This document shows positions 24,625 through 36,677 of a stretch of 64,000 nucleotides of DNA, piece by piece. The notes under the pieces are model-generated. The model made no database searches. It saw nothing but the letters and a program-made list of their open reading frames with translations, and was not told the origin of the DNA. The stretch spans positions 175,024,200 to 175,088,199 of the forward strand of contig OX352774.1 in the NCBI GenBank assembly GCA_947095535.1, read 5' to 3'. Position 1 is the stretch's first letter. Each line of letters starts with the position of its first letter. This DNA comes from Poecilobothrus nobilitatus. Taxonomy: Eukaryota > Arthropoda > Insecta > Diptera > Dolichopodidae. A program made the position numbers and the translations under genes.

Positions 24625-24665
24625 CATTAAATCGAATGGCCTTAAGTCACATGAACGAAATGTAT

Positions 24666-24929
24666 ACAAATATGTAAAAATAAATTTACTTTGTTTTTAA
24701 AATTAAGATATTAAGTATTATAGAAAATATAAATATAATCTTTTGTTACTTGTTTTTTTTTTTTTATTTCTTAAATTAAAAAAACAAGTAATTAAATAAA
24801 AATAATTAGCGTATGTATACCTATTTTTTTAAAATATTTGTAATTATTAATGTTGAAAGTTTGTAATTATTTTGTTGAAATAAAATGTAGATAGGGAACA
24901 TAGCGAAATATTACTGTTTAGCAAATAAT
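24666..24929. other. AT-rich stretch
   Basis: Short A/T runs only; no frame or element is recognised. Confidence 0.4.
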
Positions 24930-25745
24930 GTTTTGAAAAAATGTGTCTATTAATTTCACTCTGTCCGTCCGTCCATCCGTCTGTCCGTCTGTTTATAAAA
25001 CTTCTACAATGTTAAAAATAAAGAATAATTAAAGAAAATTTTAAGCATGGGTAGGTGTCATAAAAAATTAATGTTGTAAAACAAGTTTTTGATGAAGACC
25101 TACCTATCCATTACGGAGCTATAGTGCCTCACACTCTGAAAAAAGCCCTATTTTTATTAAATGCTTATACCTCATGTTCTGCTTTTTTCAATCTGAAAAC
25201 GCCATTTGGCGGTAATTTTTTTTTAGATTTGTAAAATCAATATCAAAATAATGCAATTTTTTTAAATTTAGTATTTAAATTTACCGTTATGTGAAAATGA
25301 TTTTTCTACCTTCATAACTCCGGCACCCTTTTAGATAGAGATTTAAAATTTTGAGGAAAGAAAGAACTTTTAGAATTAGTCTAAGTTCCCCCAATACAGA
25401 ATATTTTTGTACCACGTCCTATTTAAGAGTTGTTAGGGCTCAAAAAAGGAAAATTTGCTATTTTTAGACACCTGTAACTTAGGCACGTGTACAAATTTTT
25501 TTTCGGCAAGACATAAAAATTAAAACATCAGTAATATATTTTTACGTGTGCTAACAGTTCTTTTTAATTATATAGGGTTCCGGACTAAAAACCCCTCAAA
25601 ATTGCAAAAAAGTACTATTTTCACATGTTTTTTTATAAGAAATTTTCAAATTTTGATGCAAGTCACAATTCTAAACAATTTGTATTTTCTTTTGAAAATG
25701 TGCGCTTTTAAGAACCGTTAATTTAGATTCTGCCTTGTTTTTCAT
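24930..25745 (+). repeat. Dispersed repeat with TCACTCTGTCCG signature, copy 3 (longest conserved)
   Basis: The fullest version of the family also seen at 10170 and 13280 begins TATTAATTTCACTCTGTCCG followed by further TCCG/TCTG units. It contains ATTACGGAGCTATAG, the near-palindrome CGCCATTTGGCG (about 25200-25211), ACACCTGTAACTTAGG, ATAGGGTTCCGGAC, TTTTGATGCAAGTC and AAGAACCGTTAATTTAGATT. It has no frame over 60 codons. G+C is higher than in the flanks. Element type is unknown, and ends and target duplications could not be defined. Confidence 0.62.
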
Positions 25746-25824
25746 CATACTTGTTAAAATCTTATTATTTCAATAACTTATATTTTCAATATTTTATTTT
25801 TCAAAATTTAATTTTTTTTGCAAA

Positions 25825-25915
25825 AAATTAACTCCTAAAGGAGATAGAAATCATCTAAAGACACCAAGAATACCTTCTTGGTAGGGTCAGATTCTTATTA
25901 CAGGATTTCAATAAT
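25825..25915 (-). mobile_element. SINE-body fragment
   Basis: The words ACTCCTAAAGGAGATAG, GACACCAAGAATACC and TTGGTAGGGTCAGATTCTTA are the reverse complement of the 3' part of the body repeat at 9440 and 44938. Only about 90 bp is recognisable and no tail is clear. Confidence 0.5.
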
Positions 25916-25925
25916 TTGATTATTA

Positions 25926-27084
25926 GGGTTTTCGCTACCGTCCCCAATTTAAAGAAAAATTGTTTGTACAAAAATAATTAGGAGAAAATTTATAGTCCCT
26001 TACAAAATCAATTAAGTTTCAATAATTTTTCAACTTTAGCAAATTTGAGTTCTAATGTCGGCCGAACCCACTATTTGAAATACTTGAAAGTTGAAATATG
26101 TATGTACAAAAATAATTATTTAGGAAAGATTTTGTAGTTCAGTTTTAAAAATAGGGTTTCAATAATTTGTTTAAAAAATTTATGTATAAAAATAAATAAG
26201 TGGGACTTTTTGATTGGTTAAAAAAATCACTGTAATAACCTTTTTCCAGTATATGTGTATTTATCTACATATTTGTATGCATATACGAGTATCTATGTGA
26301 TTTAAAAAACTAAGATGAAAAATTGTAAAATTTCGGTGTTGCCCCATTAAGATAAATTACTAATGTACTAGACATATCTTTTTAAATGTTCGTCCATTAT
26401 CCTGTGTTTGATACTATGGGTCATTTCTCTTTATGCGTAGAAAAAATTACAAATCCTTATACATTTAAATTTTAAAAGTTTTACCTATTGCCTTTTGCTA
26501 TTGATCTTTTTATATAATATATATTATTAAATAATTTAAGATATTTTTTATTGCTTCAGGATGACATGTACCTATCTATAAATTAAGTTTCTTAGAATTT
26601 CCGTATTTTATTCATACTTTAAATTGAGAATTAAAACTTAAAATAATTGTGAACATTTTACGCGTATACAAAAAATGTGATACCAGAATCTGATTTTTAT
26701 TTTTCTCAACGTAGCCATGAATTAAAAATACTTATGGTATCAGCAGGTACAGCTCTGGAAGGAAAACCTGTAAATTCCAAAAATAACAAGAATTTTGTAT
26801 TAAGTATAGCAAATACTAAACAGTAAATAAAATAAATGTGCTCTTAACATAAGAAATACCAATGCTTTAATCAGCACTTAAGTACAATATTTATTATCAT
26901 ATTACAATATATGCGATTGCGATTATAATACCCAATACACGTAAAGTAGGATTCAATATTATTGCACATACAAGGGTCGTGAACTATACTCAAAAAATTT
27001 GAACTTTATGAGATATAATCAAAATCAAAAAATTCTATTTCTTGATACAATATACAAAATTATAAAAATTCACCCAATTTTAGA
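25926..27084. other. AT-rich stretch, nothing recognised
   Basis: No credible open frame. The word TTTCAATAATTT recurs three times between 25907 and 26172, suggesting old repeat sequence, but no element could be named. Confidence 0.45.
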
Positions 27085-27188
27085 GCTTAAGGGGAAGGTA
27101 AATTTACTCAATAAGAATCTGCCGTTATTAAATTGGTTATTTTTAGTTCCTTTAGAAGATTCCACCATCCCTTAGGAAAAAACAATAT
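27085..27188 (+). mobile_element. SINE-body fragment
   Basis: GGGGAAGGTAAATTTACTCA, ATAAGAATCTGCC, CTTTAGAAGATTCC and CCATCCCTTAGG followed by A match, in order, the 3' part of the body repeat at 9440 and 44938. The 5' part and the tRNA-like head are missing. Confidence 0.5.
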
Positions 27189-30100
27189 CCTGACGTTAAA
27201 ACTTATATAACCCCTTTATTCTGCAAAACCCAAAAGATTAAAATTAGTTATATGTACTCTGAGACTTGCCGGTTAGATTTAAAATATATACCAAGTATAT
27301 TATATAATATATACGAATCGGTTAATTTTGAAAAACTTTTAACTTATTTCAAAAAATAATAAAATAAAGATTACTGATTTTTCTTTGCAAGCCTATTAAA
27401 ATAGTAGTCCACTCTTTTCAACATATAATGTAAAATTGAGATGTTTTCGATAGTATCAAATCTTATATTCGAAAATCTAATTAAACGAATGTATATTATC
27501 AATATATATATATCCAAAAAAAGATTATTGATTTTCAATAAATGAGAACTTATTAAACGAACCTTAAAAAATCTAGAAAAATAATATAAAAAAAAAAATA
27601 TAAAAAGATATTAATTTATGATCACTGTATAGTATTAACATCAATATTTTAACCATCATTAACTTAACACTATATTTATAAAGAAACGATATGGGTGGTA
27701 ACTGGTAACAGAAAATGAACATAGATATTCCCTTCAAATTTAATCATCAGAATTATCAATAATATAACTACCGAAATAAACTATACATATTCCAATATCC
27801 CAAAATTTTCATTCATATAAAAATTTTAAAAATTACTTTTATTTTTTAATCTAAAAACTAATAAAATTTTCCAAAATCAGACTATGAAAAAAAAAATTTA
27901 TATAGGTATATTTTCTTATATTAGATTAATAAATTAAAACGAAAAGTAAAAAAAAAAAAAAATTAAATTAAAGGTAAAAATAAAGAGTATAAAGTTCATC
28001 CCTTCAATAAAAATCTATCTATATAAAATAATATAAATTTTTTTTTTTTTTTGATTTTCTTATATAATATTTTTTGATATTTTAATGGTTTTTTCCCCCG
28101 AAAAAAACAAAAAAAAAATTAACCTATAAATTTAATATTTTTTATATACATTAAATAAATATTTTCTCATTACATGAAATCTTAAAATTTAATTTTTTTT
28201 TTTTTTTTCCCCAAAAATAGATAAAAAAAAAGAACAACAAAACAAATTAAATGAAACTGCTATCCTGTAGCATAGCAGGACGTCTCTAAACATTATTATT
28301 ATTACTATTATTATAAAATCTATTTTTACTATATATGGCAGGGAATATGTTTATACTAAAATACAATATTCAACATAACCATAAAAAAATTGAATGAAAA
28401 ACACCAAAGGGCACAATATTTAAAACATATAACGAGACATAAATTATCGCACCTAGTTGAATCATAAATCTTCAACAAAAGTGTAAACTATATATACATA
28501 TATATATATACGTATATATATTATATGAAACGAATATTAAAAGTATATATATAAATACATATCTATATATAATGTAAATGTATATATTTATATAACTATT
28601 ATTATAACATATAACAAATGTAAATACATACCTTTACACACGCATATATAATAACCATTATTTTAATGATATATGACCAAAAAAAATATATAACTTTAAT
28701 ATAAATATGCTCGTACATACATACATACATACAATAGTTATATAAAATATATGACTAAATATGATGAACAGTGAAAAAATCAATGATGTTTAAGAGCGTT
28801 ACTAAAAATTACAGCGATAGTGTGTTAAAAACCAAAAAAAAATAGAAACATTTTTTTTTTTTTTTTTTGTACACCAAACATAACAAAATACTCATGATCT
28901 TTATTAAAATCAGTCAATTTAGAACTAAAATACATTATAAAACACGAAATTTTGGATAAAAAGGTGCAAAGAAACAGATAATAAATTTCATTTTAATTTA
29001 GTTATAGAATATATCAAATTATAATTAAAGATTACCAAATAGTTATATTATTTATAGTTTTGATTTCATTTTTTTAAAGTACACACAGAAGCATAAAATT
29101 AAATCTTTTCAATCTATCAATGAACCTAACAACAAAGTTATTATAAAGTGGTACGTAAATACATGATCACATGACCATATACAGAAATAAAAAATAATTC
29201 TATAGATAATGTCACTATTTTCCTGTTAACATTACTGTTGTCCGGGGACTTAAACCATTTAGTATCTAAATCCTAGAATATAAATGATTGAAAATTGAAG
29301 AATATCGATCAAAAGATACTAAATAAAGGATTTTCTTTTAAGAACTGTTCAAGAAGAAATCACATACACAAACCAATCAAATTATTTAAAACAGTCTTTG
29401 AAGAAATTTTCATACTTAACAAAATACAAATATACTAAAACTCTTAAATATTTAAAATGAAATAAATTGTGTAACTGTACACTAAAACACGATACAAACA
29501 CAAAAAAGACTTATAATATAGTTAGATCTTAGATTTAGACATAATAGCAATGGAAAAATTTGATGATAAGGTATAAGGATTCAAGGATATTTAGATATTT
29601 ATTTGTATTTGCAACAAAATTCTTTTGATACTTTTCTCATCATGTGAAGAGGTTTTAAATGCACAAAAAAAAAAAAATTAAAGAAATAACTAAATAAATA
29701 ATATTTTATTGTGTACATTTTATATTAGATATGGCAACCCTTTAATTGTAAGTACTAGTTATAAAAAATAAAGGAATAAAATTTGATTGGTTATATGTAA
29801 TTTTTATATATAGCAAATTAACTTCATATACGTATATACATATTAACTATATGAAAATTTCAGTAACCATCATTTAACTAACTACTAAATTTAAAATCAG
29901 TTTATAACTTTTATTATTTTTTAATTTTCTCTCACTTTTAAATCTAAAAAACAAAAAAAAAAATTAAATTTATCATCAAGATATAAATTTTCTCATTTAT
30001 TCTCAATTTTTATCACTTATTTTGTTTTTTTTTTTTTTTTTTGTTATTTTTATTTTTAATTAATGTAAAACGTATTTAAAATGTATTTATTGGATATAAG

Positions 30101-31361
30101 TAGTGCGTATCTATAATTTAATTTTTTAAATTACAATATATGTACATATGTATGTAGGTATATGAAGTTACATTATTATTGTGTCAAAATTTCATTCAGT
30201 CACGGAAATATAAATAGAATTTTCAAAATAATTTTATACAAACTATATATAGTAAATCATTATATACATATGTACTAGATATGTTTAATATGATGATATA
30301 TTTATGTAATTTTTGTTTTTTTTTTTTTATATACATATATAGATTCCTAATATAAATGTAATTATCCTTAAAGTACTAAAATCATATTACAAAAAAAAAA
30401 CAAAAACAACAACATACATGAAAAAAAGGACATAAAATTGATGAAAAAAAAAAATATTTTTTTTTATGATCTCTTATACATATAGAAATTTATATCAGCA
30501 AAACTAATAAGCAGGACTATAAGATTTTTTTTTTTTTTTTTTTTATAGTTAAACTTATTTGTAAAATTTTATATACTATATAATACAGATAGGTTTAAGA
30601 CACAGGGGGTTTTTAATAAAATGTATATTAGTCTTCAAGTATAAAAGTGCATTGAAGGAAAATGAAATTCAAAAATGCTATATACAAACCAATGTAAAAA
30701 TAATGTAATTACAGATGACAGAAATGTTGATTGTTTTAGCAGAATGTTTATTAGAATCTTTGCAGAAATGTTTGATTGGATCTTTTTAAAATGTCAAATT
30801 AAAAAGAAAACAAAATTTAACAATATGCAAGAGTAAATTAAAAATAAATGTAATAGGGTTGAAGTGTATAGGATATACGTTCGTCTATAATAAAATATCA
30901 TTGAATATTTTTTATAAATGAAGTAACAGCAGTTTCTTTTAAAAATGTCCCCGGAATCCTTCGATCCTACCAAGAAAGATCTATCTTTATCTAGTTTAAT
31001 TTTATTTGGTCCATCTTAATTTTACATGAGTCTTCTTTAATTCTTTTGTTTTTACATAAATATTGTTTAGTGTTTCCAAAGTTTATTAAAAATTAAGTTT
31101 AGTATCATCACATCTCATAGTGAAAACTTCTATAAACTCTTATTTTATATCAAGGTTATATTATATAGTACAACGTCTGTAGTAATGTACAACTTAACGA
31201 AGAAAAAAGGAATATCACATTACAGATTTTAAATGTTTAACCTAATTTTTTGCGAAACTATGTTTTGATAAAATTTTTGATCAATAATGAGGTTTAAACT
31301 CATTCAACCAAATAAACTCATAAACTCAACTCAACCAAACTTTTTTTTGGAAATTTTCGTA
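27189..31361. other. AT-rich gene-free stretch
   Basis: More than 4 kb with no credible frame. It holds many A/T runs, TA/CATA microsatellites at 28492-28600 and ACAT units at 28710-28732, TATA-rich sequence at 30130-30330, and a T run at 30523-30544. No tRNA, SINE or RT relic was found here, unlike in the neighbouring blocks. Confidence 0.6.
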
Positions 31362-32255
31362 ATTGCAAATGGTACAGTGACAGAACGCTCGAGGAAATAA
31401 AGCCCTTTTACAAAAACTTAAAAAAAACTTTTGAACTTAACATCCGTGGGCTTTAAATATTTTTCAAAAAAGAATTAAAGCCCACGGATCTTAATTCCGC
31501 TAGATCGTGGGTTTTAAGTCCATTTCGAAAAAAATTAAAGCTCACTGGGTAACGTAACATAAAGGTTACTATTATGAGTCTGTAACTCATTTGACTGGAT
31601 TTTATTTGGTGACATGTCAGAAGTCCGATGGTCAGAAATTCCATTGTGATTTTTGACTCAGTTCAATATGACTTTTGTCTCATTCTTAAGGTCACAGAGA
31701 TTTTGGGAGAGATTTTAGAATTGAATTCAAAATTAAGACTATACGCCTTTTACAGAATATTTAGATATATATGCATATGTGAGTTTCTGAATCAGGAGAA
31801 ATTTTAGAGTTGGTTACAAAATCAGAGTTATACGCTTTTTCCAGAATATGTATATAATACTCCTAATTCAAAACTCGCATATGCATATATAATAAAGACG
31901 TATAATCCTCATTTTGATTTCAATTCAAAAATTGCTCCCAAAATCCCTGACAATAGGTGTATTACTTATATACATATTTTGGAAAAGCATGTAATCCTGA
32001 TTTTGTAACCAACTCTAAAATCTCTCCCAATTCAAAATCTCGCACAAATACATATTAGTAAATATTCTGGAAAAAGGGGATATCCCAATTTTTATCCAAA
32101 ACTCTAAAATCCCTCCTAATGCGTTTGCTCTACATATTCTATTACTCTCTTCCTTTAATAACAAAAAATAGTATGGGTCTTAATTCCAATTCAAAAGGAA
32201 TTAAAGCTCGCGGCCTTTATTTCCTGGGGCATTCTGTAACTGCACCATTACAAAT
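31362..32255. mobile_element. Fold-back DNA element, 876 bp
   Basis: The element spans 31371-32246 between ATTGCAAAT (31362-31370) and ATTACAAAT (32247-32255), a 9-bp duplication with one mismatch. The terminal inverted repeats begin GGTACAGTGACAGAAC at the left and GGTGCAGTTACAGAAT at the right (read inward) and match at about 29 of 35 positions. Inside, blocks around 31780-31865 and 31950-32030 are long inverted copies (words such as GTTGGTTACAAAATCAG and CTGATTTTGTAACCAAC). Words like CCCACGG followed by TTAATTCC recur near both ends. No transposase frame exists. The 63-residue frame on the minus strand is a chance frame. A relative is at 58727-59292. Confidence 0.75.
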
Positions 32256-34849
32256 CCTTTCTATGTATTTGGAAAAAACATAGGATACAAAATAAAGTTG
32301 AAAATATTTCTTTTTTGTACTCACCCTATATGTTTATATTTGTTATAGTTATATACGAACATGTATATATATCGACTAGACCTTTTAGATTATATTTGTG
32401 AACCTATTCAACTTAAAATAATTTGATTTTCTAAATAAAAATTGACTTAAAAATCATGTCGTTTAAATTTTGTTTAATTTTTTTTTTTAAATATTATATA
32501 TACAAAAAATAGTATATTATATACATATACACAAGTTATATAAGTCATAAATCATAATAAAAAAAGAAAAAAAAAAAACTTAAAACTAGAATAATAAAAT
32601 AAAAATAAGAAATAAAATTAAAACAGTTATAAAACGCGATTTTTCGCTCCAGGAATGACATTTAAATTTCGTTATGTTTCTATCATTCTGGTAAAGATTT
32701 TTTTTGTTTTTGTTTTTTTTTACTTTTCGCTCTCGTAGAATTATAAAACGTCGTAAAAATCTTAACAAAATTAACAATTTTAGAATCATAATAATATATA
32801 GTCGTACGTCATAAATATTATATATATACGTATATATATTATATATATACGTATATATATTATATATATATATAATACATATAGATGGAAGTGTAAAATA
32901 TATTTACGACATGTAATAAAACTTAAAGTAATTTTTCGGCAAAAGTTAAATTTTTATTTTTATTTTTCCTTATTATCACATTTAAGGTATGAATGTTTTA
33001 AACAAATCAGTATAATTACAGTAAAAGTTCAATATATCGAATTAAAAAAAAAATACTAGAGCAAGTTATATATGTAGATATATATTTTTGTAGCTATGCA
33101 ATATATGTGAAGCTAATATATTCATAATTATTTTAAATAAAAATATAATTTACCTTTAGTGCGAATACAACTTTGTAGTATCTATGGGAATTCTACTGTA
33201 ACATTTTAACTAAAGTTAGAATAAGTTTTTACTATATAGAAGAAATAGAATAGAATAAGCCGAAAATCCGACGGGCAGAAAATTGGTTTGTAATATTTCC
33301 AAGATCCTTAAAAATGGTCCAAAGTATTTAAAGTTTTAATTAAAATCACATTAAGGTCGATATTCATAATTTTTATCAGATATGTAAACTAATGTAAAAA
33401 AATTATTCATTTTTCTTTCTTAATGTAGCATTAGGTTGTAGCAGATTTTTAAATCCCGCAAAAATCTGAACTTTAGACTTTCGATATTTTGGACCTTTCT
33501 GACACCGAAAATACATATTCTAGTACATGTATGAGAGTGTCTGTAAATATCGCATTTTTCTAAATAAGATAACTAAAGAACATTTTTTCCCATTAATAAA
33601 AAACTAAAGTTTCTTCGCAAATTCAAAACAAGTCTGTTAAGTAGTTTACAATAAGTTTTTAAATATATACGAGAAAGTCAAAGGGAAAACACTTTCGGTT
33701 CATTTTTATTATAGTTAAAAATACTTTTAAAAATTATAAATTGCGAACAATTTTTTTAAACTATACACAATTTTAAAAAGTAAAAGTATTCAATATTTCT
33801 TGATTTCACTGTTTTTTACAATTTTTATTTTATTGTGTTACCTTTCCATAAAAATCATTTAAGTGATAAACTGAAGAAAAACTACAAAAAAAAAAAAACA
33901 ATCACATAAAACTAAAATTACAAAAAAAAAAAAGAAAACAAAATTAAACTCATCTCCTTTTTTTATAAGTTTTTAGGCTAACCTTCTTAAATCATACTTG
34001 AAACTATAAATTTATTTTATGACATGTCAGAAATAATTTAATTTTATATCCTTATAACTTACACATTCATCTATAAATAAATTAATATATTGCCATACAA
34101 CTAATACTACAATAAAATACTTTTACATATAGGTATGTATATTATGTCTATACTATTTTAAATATAGCGTAAGAATTTAACAAACATCTTAAGATTTATT
34201 ATTAATTTCGATTTGGAGTGTGATCGCGCGAAAATAAAATTCATTTCGATATTATTTTATTTTTTCTATTTTTGGTTTTTCTATTTTTTTTATTTTAATA
34301 AACAATTTCAAGATGATCTCTAAATTTTGAACTGGTCTATAAAACTAATTCTAATAAATGAATGATTAGAAGGCAGGCAGATTTAATTGGTTTTATTCTG
34401 TATAAATACATAGCAAAAATCTTTCATCTATTGTGTGTCAAAAAAACTTATCAATCTTTCACCTATTTGAATTCAGATTTGCTGTCTAAAAGAAAGAAAA
34501 TTTCTGTAGAAATTCTTCTCAAATACTTTTTAATTTGTTGGGGGTGAACTTAATCGATTTACTCGCTCTGTAAAAGCGCTCTGTAAAAGTTCCTAATGGG
34601 CAATGGTTTCATTAGGAAGAAAACTGATCCACTGTATCACAACGGTCATAAATGCCTTTGAATGAATACGCTGTTATTTTTACCTACCTACTTAATATGT
34701 AAAAGGTTTTCAGACATATATTTTGTACATATATAACAGACATATATTTTATACTTTGTAATGGATAAAGGAATCTTAATTTGACATCAAAATTTCAAAA
34801 GGTTCTTGCGGAAAAGTAAAAGCTATCCTTAATCTTAGATCAAGAATTT
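32256..34849. other. AT-rich gene-free stretch
   Basis: No credible coding frame; those at 32586-32789 and 34362-34547 are short and low-complexity or unsupported. A palindromic TA-rich tandem lies at 32817-32876. The 33.3-33.5 kb segment is less homopolymeric but unrecognised. The part from about 34560 may belong to the degenerate 5' side of the RT relic that follows. Confidence 0.5.
32817..32876. repeat. 21-bp palindromic TA-rich tandem repeat
   Basis: Two complete units and one partial unit of a TA-rich 21-mer centred on ATACGTAT. Each unit is close to self-complementary, so the array can form cruciforms. Confidence 0.75.
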
Positions 34850-36240
34850 TGACGATTTTTGCTTCACACTTTAAAGATAATTTGTTTTTGGCGGGTATTG
34901 CATTAAAATTAAGAATTATCAAAAGGAGTCGAACAATTCATTTAATAATCAATTTTCCCTAAATAACATTAAAAATGCTATAGTAATACCTGTTTTTATT
35001 AATGGTACTGCAACTGATTATTTTATCTGTTATTGTTCTCGCTTATATTGTTAATCTGTTGCTATTCAGATTTCTTCTCTCGCCTCAATTTCCAAAGTAT
35101 TTGAAAATATTATAAAAATTAGATTAATTTTCTTCTTTAACCCAATCATTATTGAAACTGAATATGGTTTCAAAGAAAAATAAAATAACATCATTGATTT
35201 TGTTTCTAAGAATACAGGTCAGCAAAAATTTGTAAGTTGTGTATTTTTAGTCATTAAAAAGTCTTTGATTGTGTCGATTATGAAAATCTTCTATTAAAAC
35301 TCGTCAATAACTTAATTTTACCCCTATTGTAAATTGGCCTTTTTTAAATCAGACCTTCACGGTTTTAGGCAAATGAAAAGAATTAACAACGCTCTAAACT
35401 CAAAAAAAATCATTAATAAAGGTGTACTTCAAGAATTATTCCTATGGCCAATTCTTTTATTCATATGGCCAATACTTCAATTCGACATGATTTCAATTTA
35501 ATTGAATAGTTGGATCACCTTGAAGCATCGCCTTATTTTAAATTTAATAAAAAAAAAGTAACAATTATTCAAAATACTTTTCTATATAATAATGAATAAT
35601 GAATATAATAATTAGATTTAATCAGATTTAATCACTTTAACTTTTTAGAAGTAGTCATTGATAGTGAATCAAATTGAAGTTGTTATATTAAAAAAGTACC
35701 TAATAGAAATATCATATCATATATCTTCATACTAAGAAGATTACGAAACTTATTAACTATGATAGTGCTATTTTTACTGTATACTTCAAATCTGAGCCTT
35801 AAATCCATTAAGAAGTAGAGCCTCCCAATTTAATGATAATAAAGTAGATGTAAAAAATGTGTTAAAATTGCCTGATGATCACCTATTCTATTTCCAATTG
35901 CTCAGTTTTTCTCAAATAAGTTCTAAAATATTGTTATCCTACCACGTTTTTAAAATAGTTAACCTATGCTTAAATATTGTTTTATATTAAATAAAAGCGT
36001 AGATATACATAACCATTTAAACATAACACTAGAAACAAATCACAATTTTACCTGACACTCTTTAGAATCAAATAACAAAGCAATAATAGTTTTCTAAATT
36101 AAGAGTTTGAAAATATACCTACAATGAATTACCAGCGCCATTAAAAAACATTAAGAGAACCTTATAACATTTAAAAAACATCATTAAGTTGAACTAACAA
36201 TTCCTACTGAATAACTAAACAGAATTAACCAAAATATAAA
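34850..36240 (+). pseudogene. Full-span but heavily mutated RT relic, CR1/L2-like
   Basis: Successive blocks in shifting frames follow the order of a LINE reverse transcriptase. They are NNIKNAIVIPVFINGTATD (finger motif), SISKVFENIIKIRLI, ETEYGFKEK, a motif-A segment VFLVIKKS with DYENLLLKLVN in another frame, and KGVLQGLFLWPIL in place of GVPQGS..GP. Then come FNFLEVVIDSESN, FILRRLRNLLT and a C-terminal YNELPAPLKNI. It keeps most of the domain, unlike the 5'-truncated copies, but has many stops and shifts, and no clear FADD box was located. An A-rich tail at about 36230-36255 precedes a SINE. It is much older than the copy at 23428. Confidence 0.72.
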
Positions 36241-36255
36241 AAAATAAAAAAAAAA

Positions 36256-36446
36256 ATGTGGGCTCGGTACTCTAGCAGATAAGAACGTATGAAATCCTGT
36301 GTAAACATCGAGGAAGTGCGGATTCGAATATCATACGAGTCACATGAATAATTCCGCCTTACGACAATTACAGCCATACTTGGCAAGAAAAGTCTGTGAA
36401 ACTACATCACATTTATGTGGCAGGGGAATATACTATAAAAAAAAAA
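36256..36446 (+). mobile_element. tRNA-derived SINE, diverged copy of the 14137 family
   Basis: The head is TGTGGGCTCGGTACTCTAGC; TGTAAACATCGAGGAAGTGC precedes the B box GGATTCGAATA (36320-36330). The body TTCCGCCTTACGACAATTAC and CACATTTATGTGGCAG.GGAA ends in an A tail (36437-36446). All words occur in the same order in the copy at 14137-14332. It sits directly behind the A-rich tail of the RT relic. No target duplication is resolved because of the flanking A runs. Confidence 0.75.
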
Positions 36447-36677
36447 TTTACTAAAAAACAATAAAAAAATTATGAACAAAACTAAAACAAAAAATTTAAA
36501 TTATACTTATATATTTTAATTTTACTCTTAATAAATTATAAGACTACACAACACTTTGCTAAGATCTAAAACATTAATGTAATTATATAATTTTTGTTAA
36601 ATTATGTTCTGTAAAATACTAAACATATATTAATAAATACCCTTACTTCTGTTAACACTCCTCGAAATGTTGGAGTA
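36447..36677. other. AT-rich spacer
   Basis: A-rich and TA-rich sequence with no frame or element recognised. Confidence 0.4.

Larger units (their letters stand above)
23300..24665. mobile_element. Nested insertion: palindromic MITE split by a CR1-like retrotransposon
   Basis: The outer element runs from 23309 to 24656 between perfect 9-bp duplicates of GAAATGTAT (23300-23308 and 24657-24665). Its ends are inverted repeats: GGTCACGTGACTTAAGGCCA at the left and the complement of GTTCATGTGACTTAAGGCCA at the right (about 19 of 21 identical). Without the inner insertion and one copy of its target duplication it is 142 bp. The inner insertion (23428-24624) is bounded by perfect duplicates of CATTAAATC (23419-23427 and 24625-24633). 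A 9-bp duplication fits Mutator-type elements best; assignment without a transposase is tentative. Confidence 0.8.
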
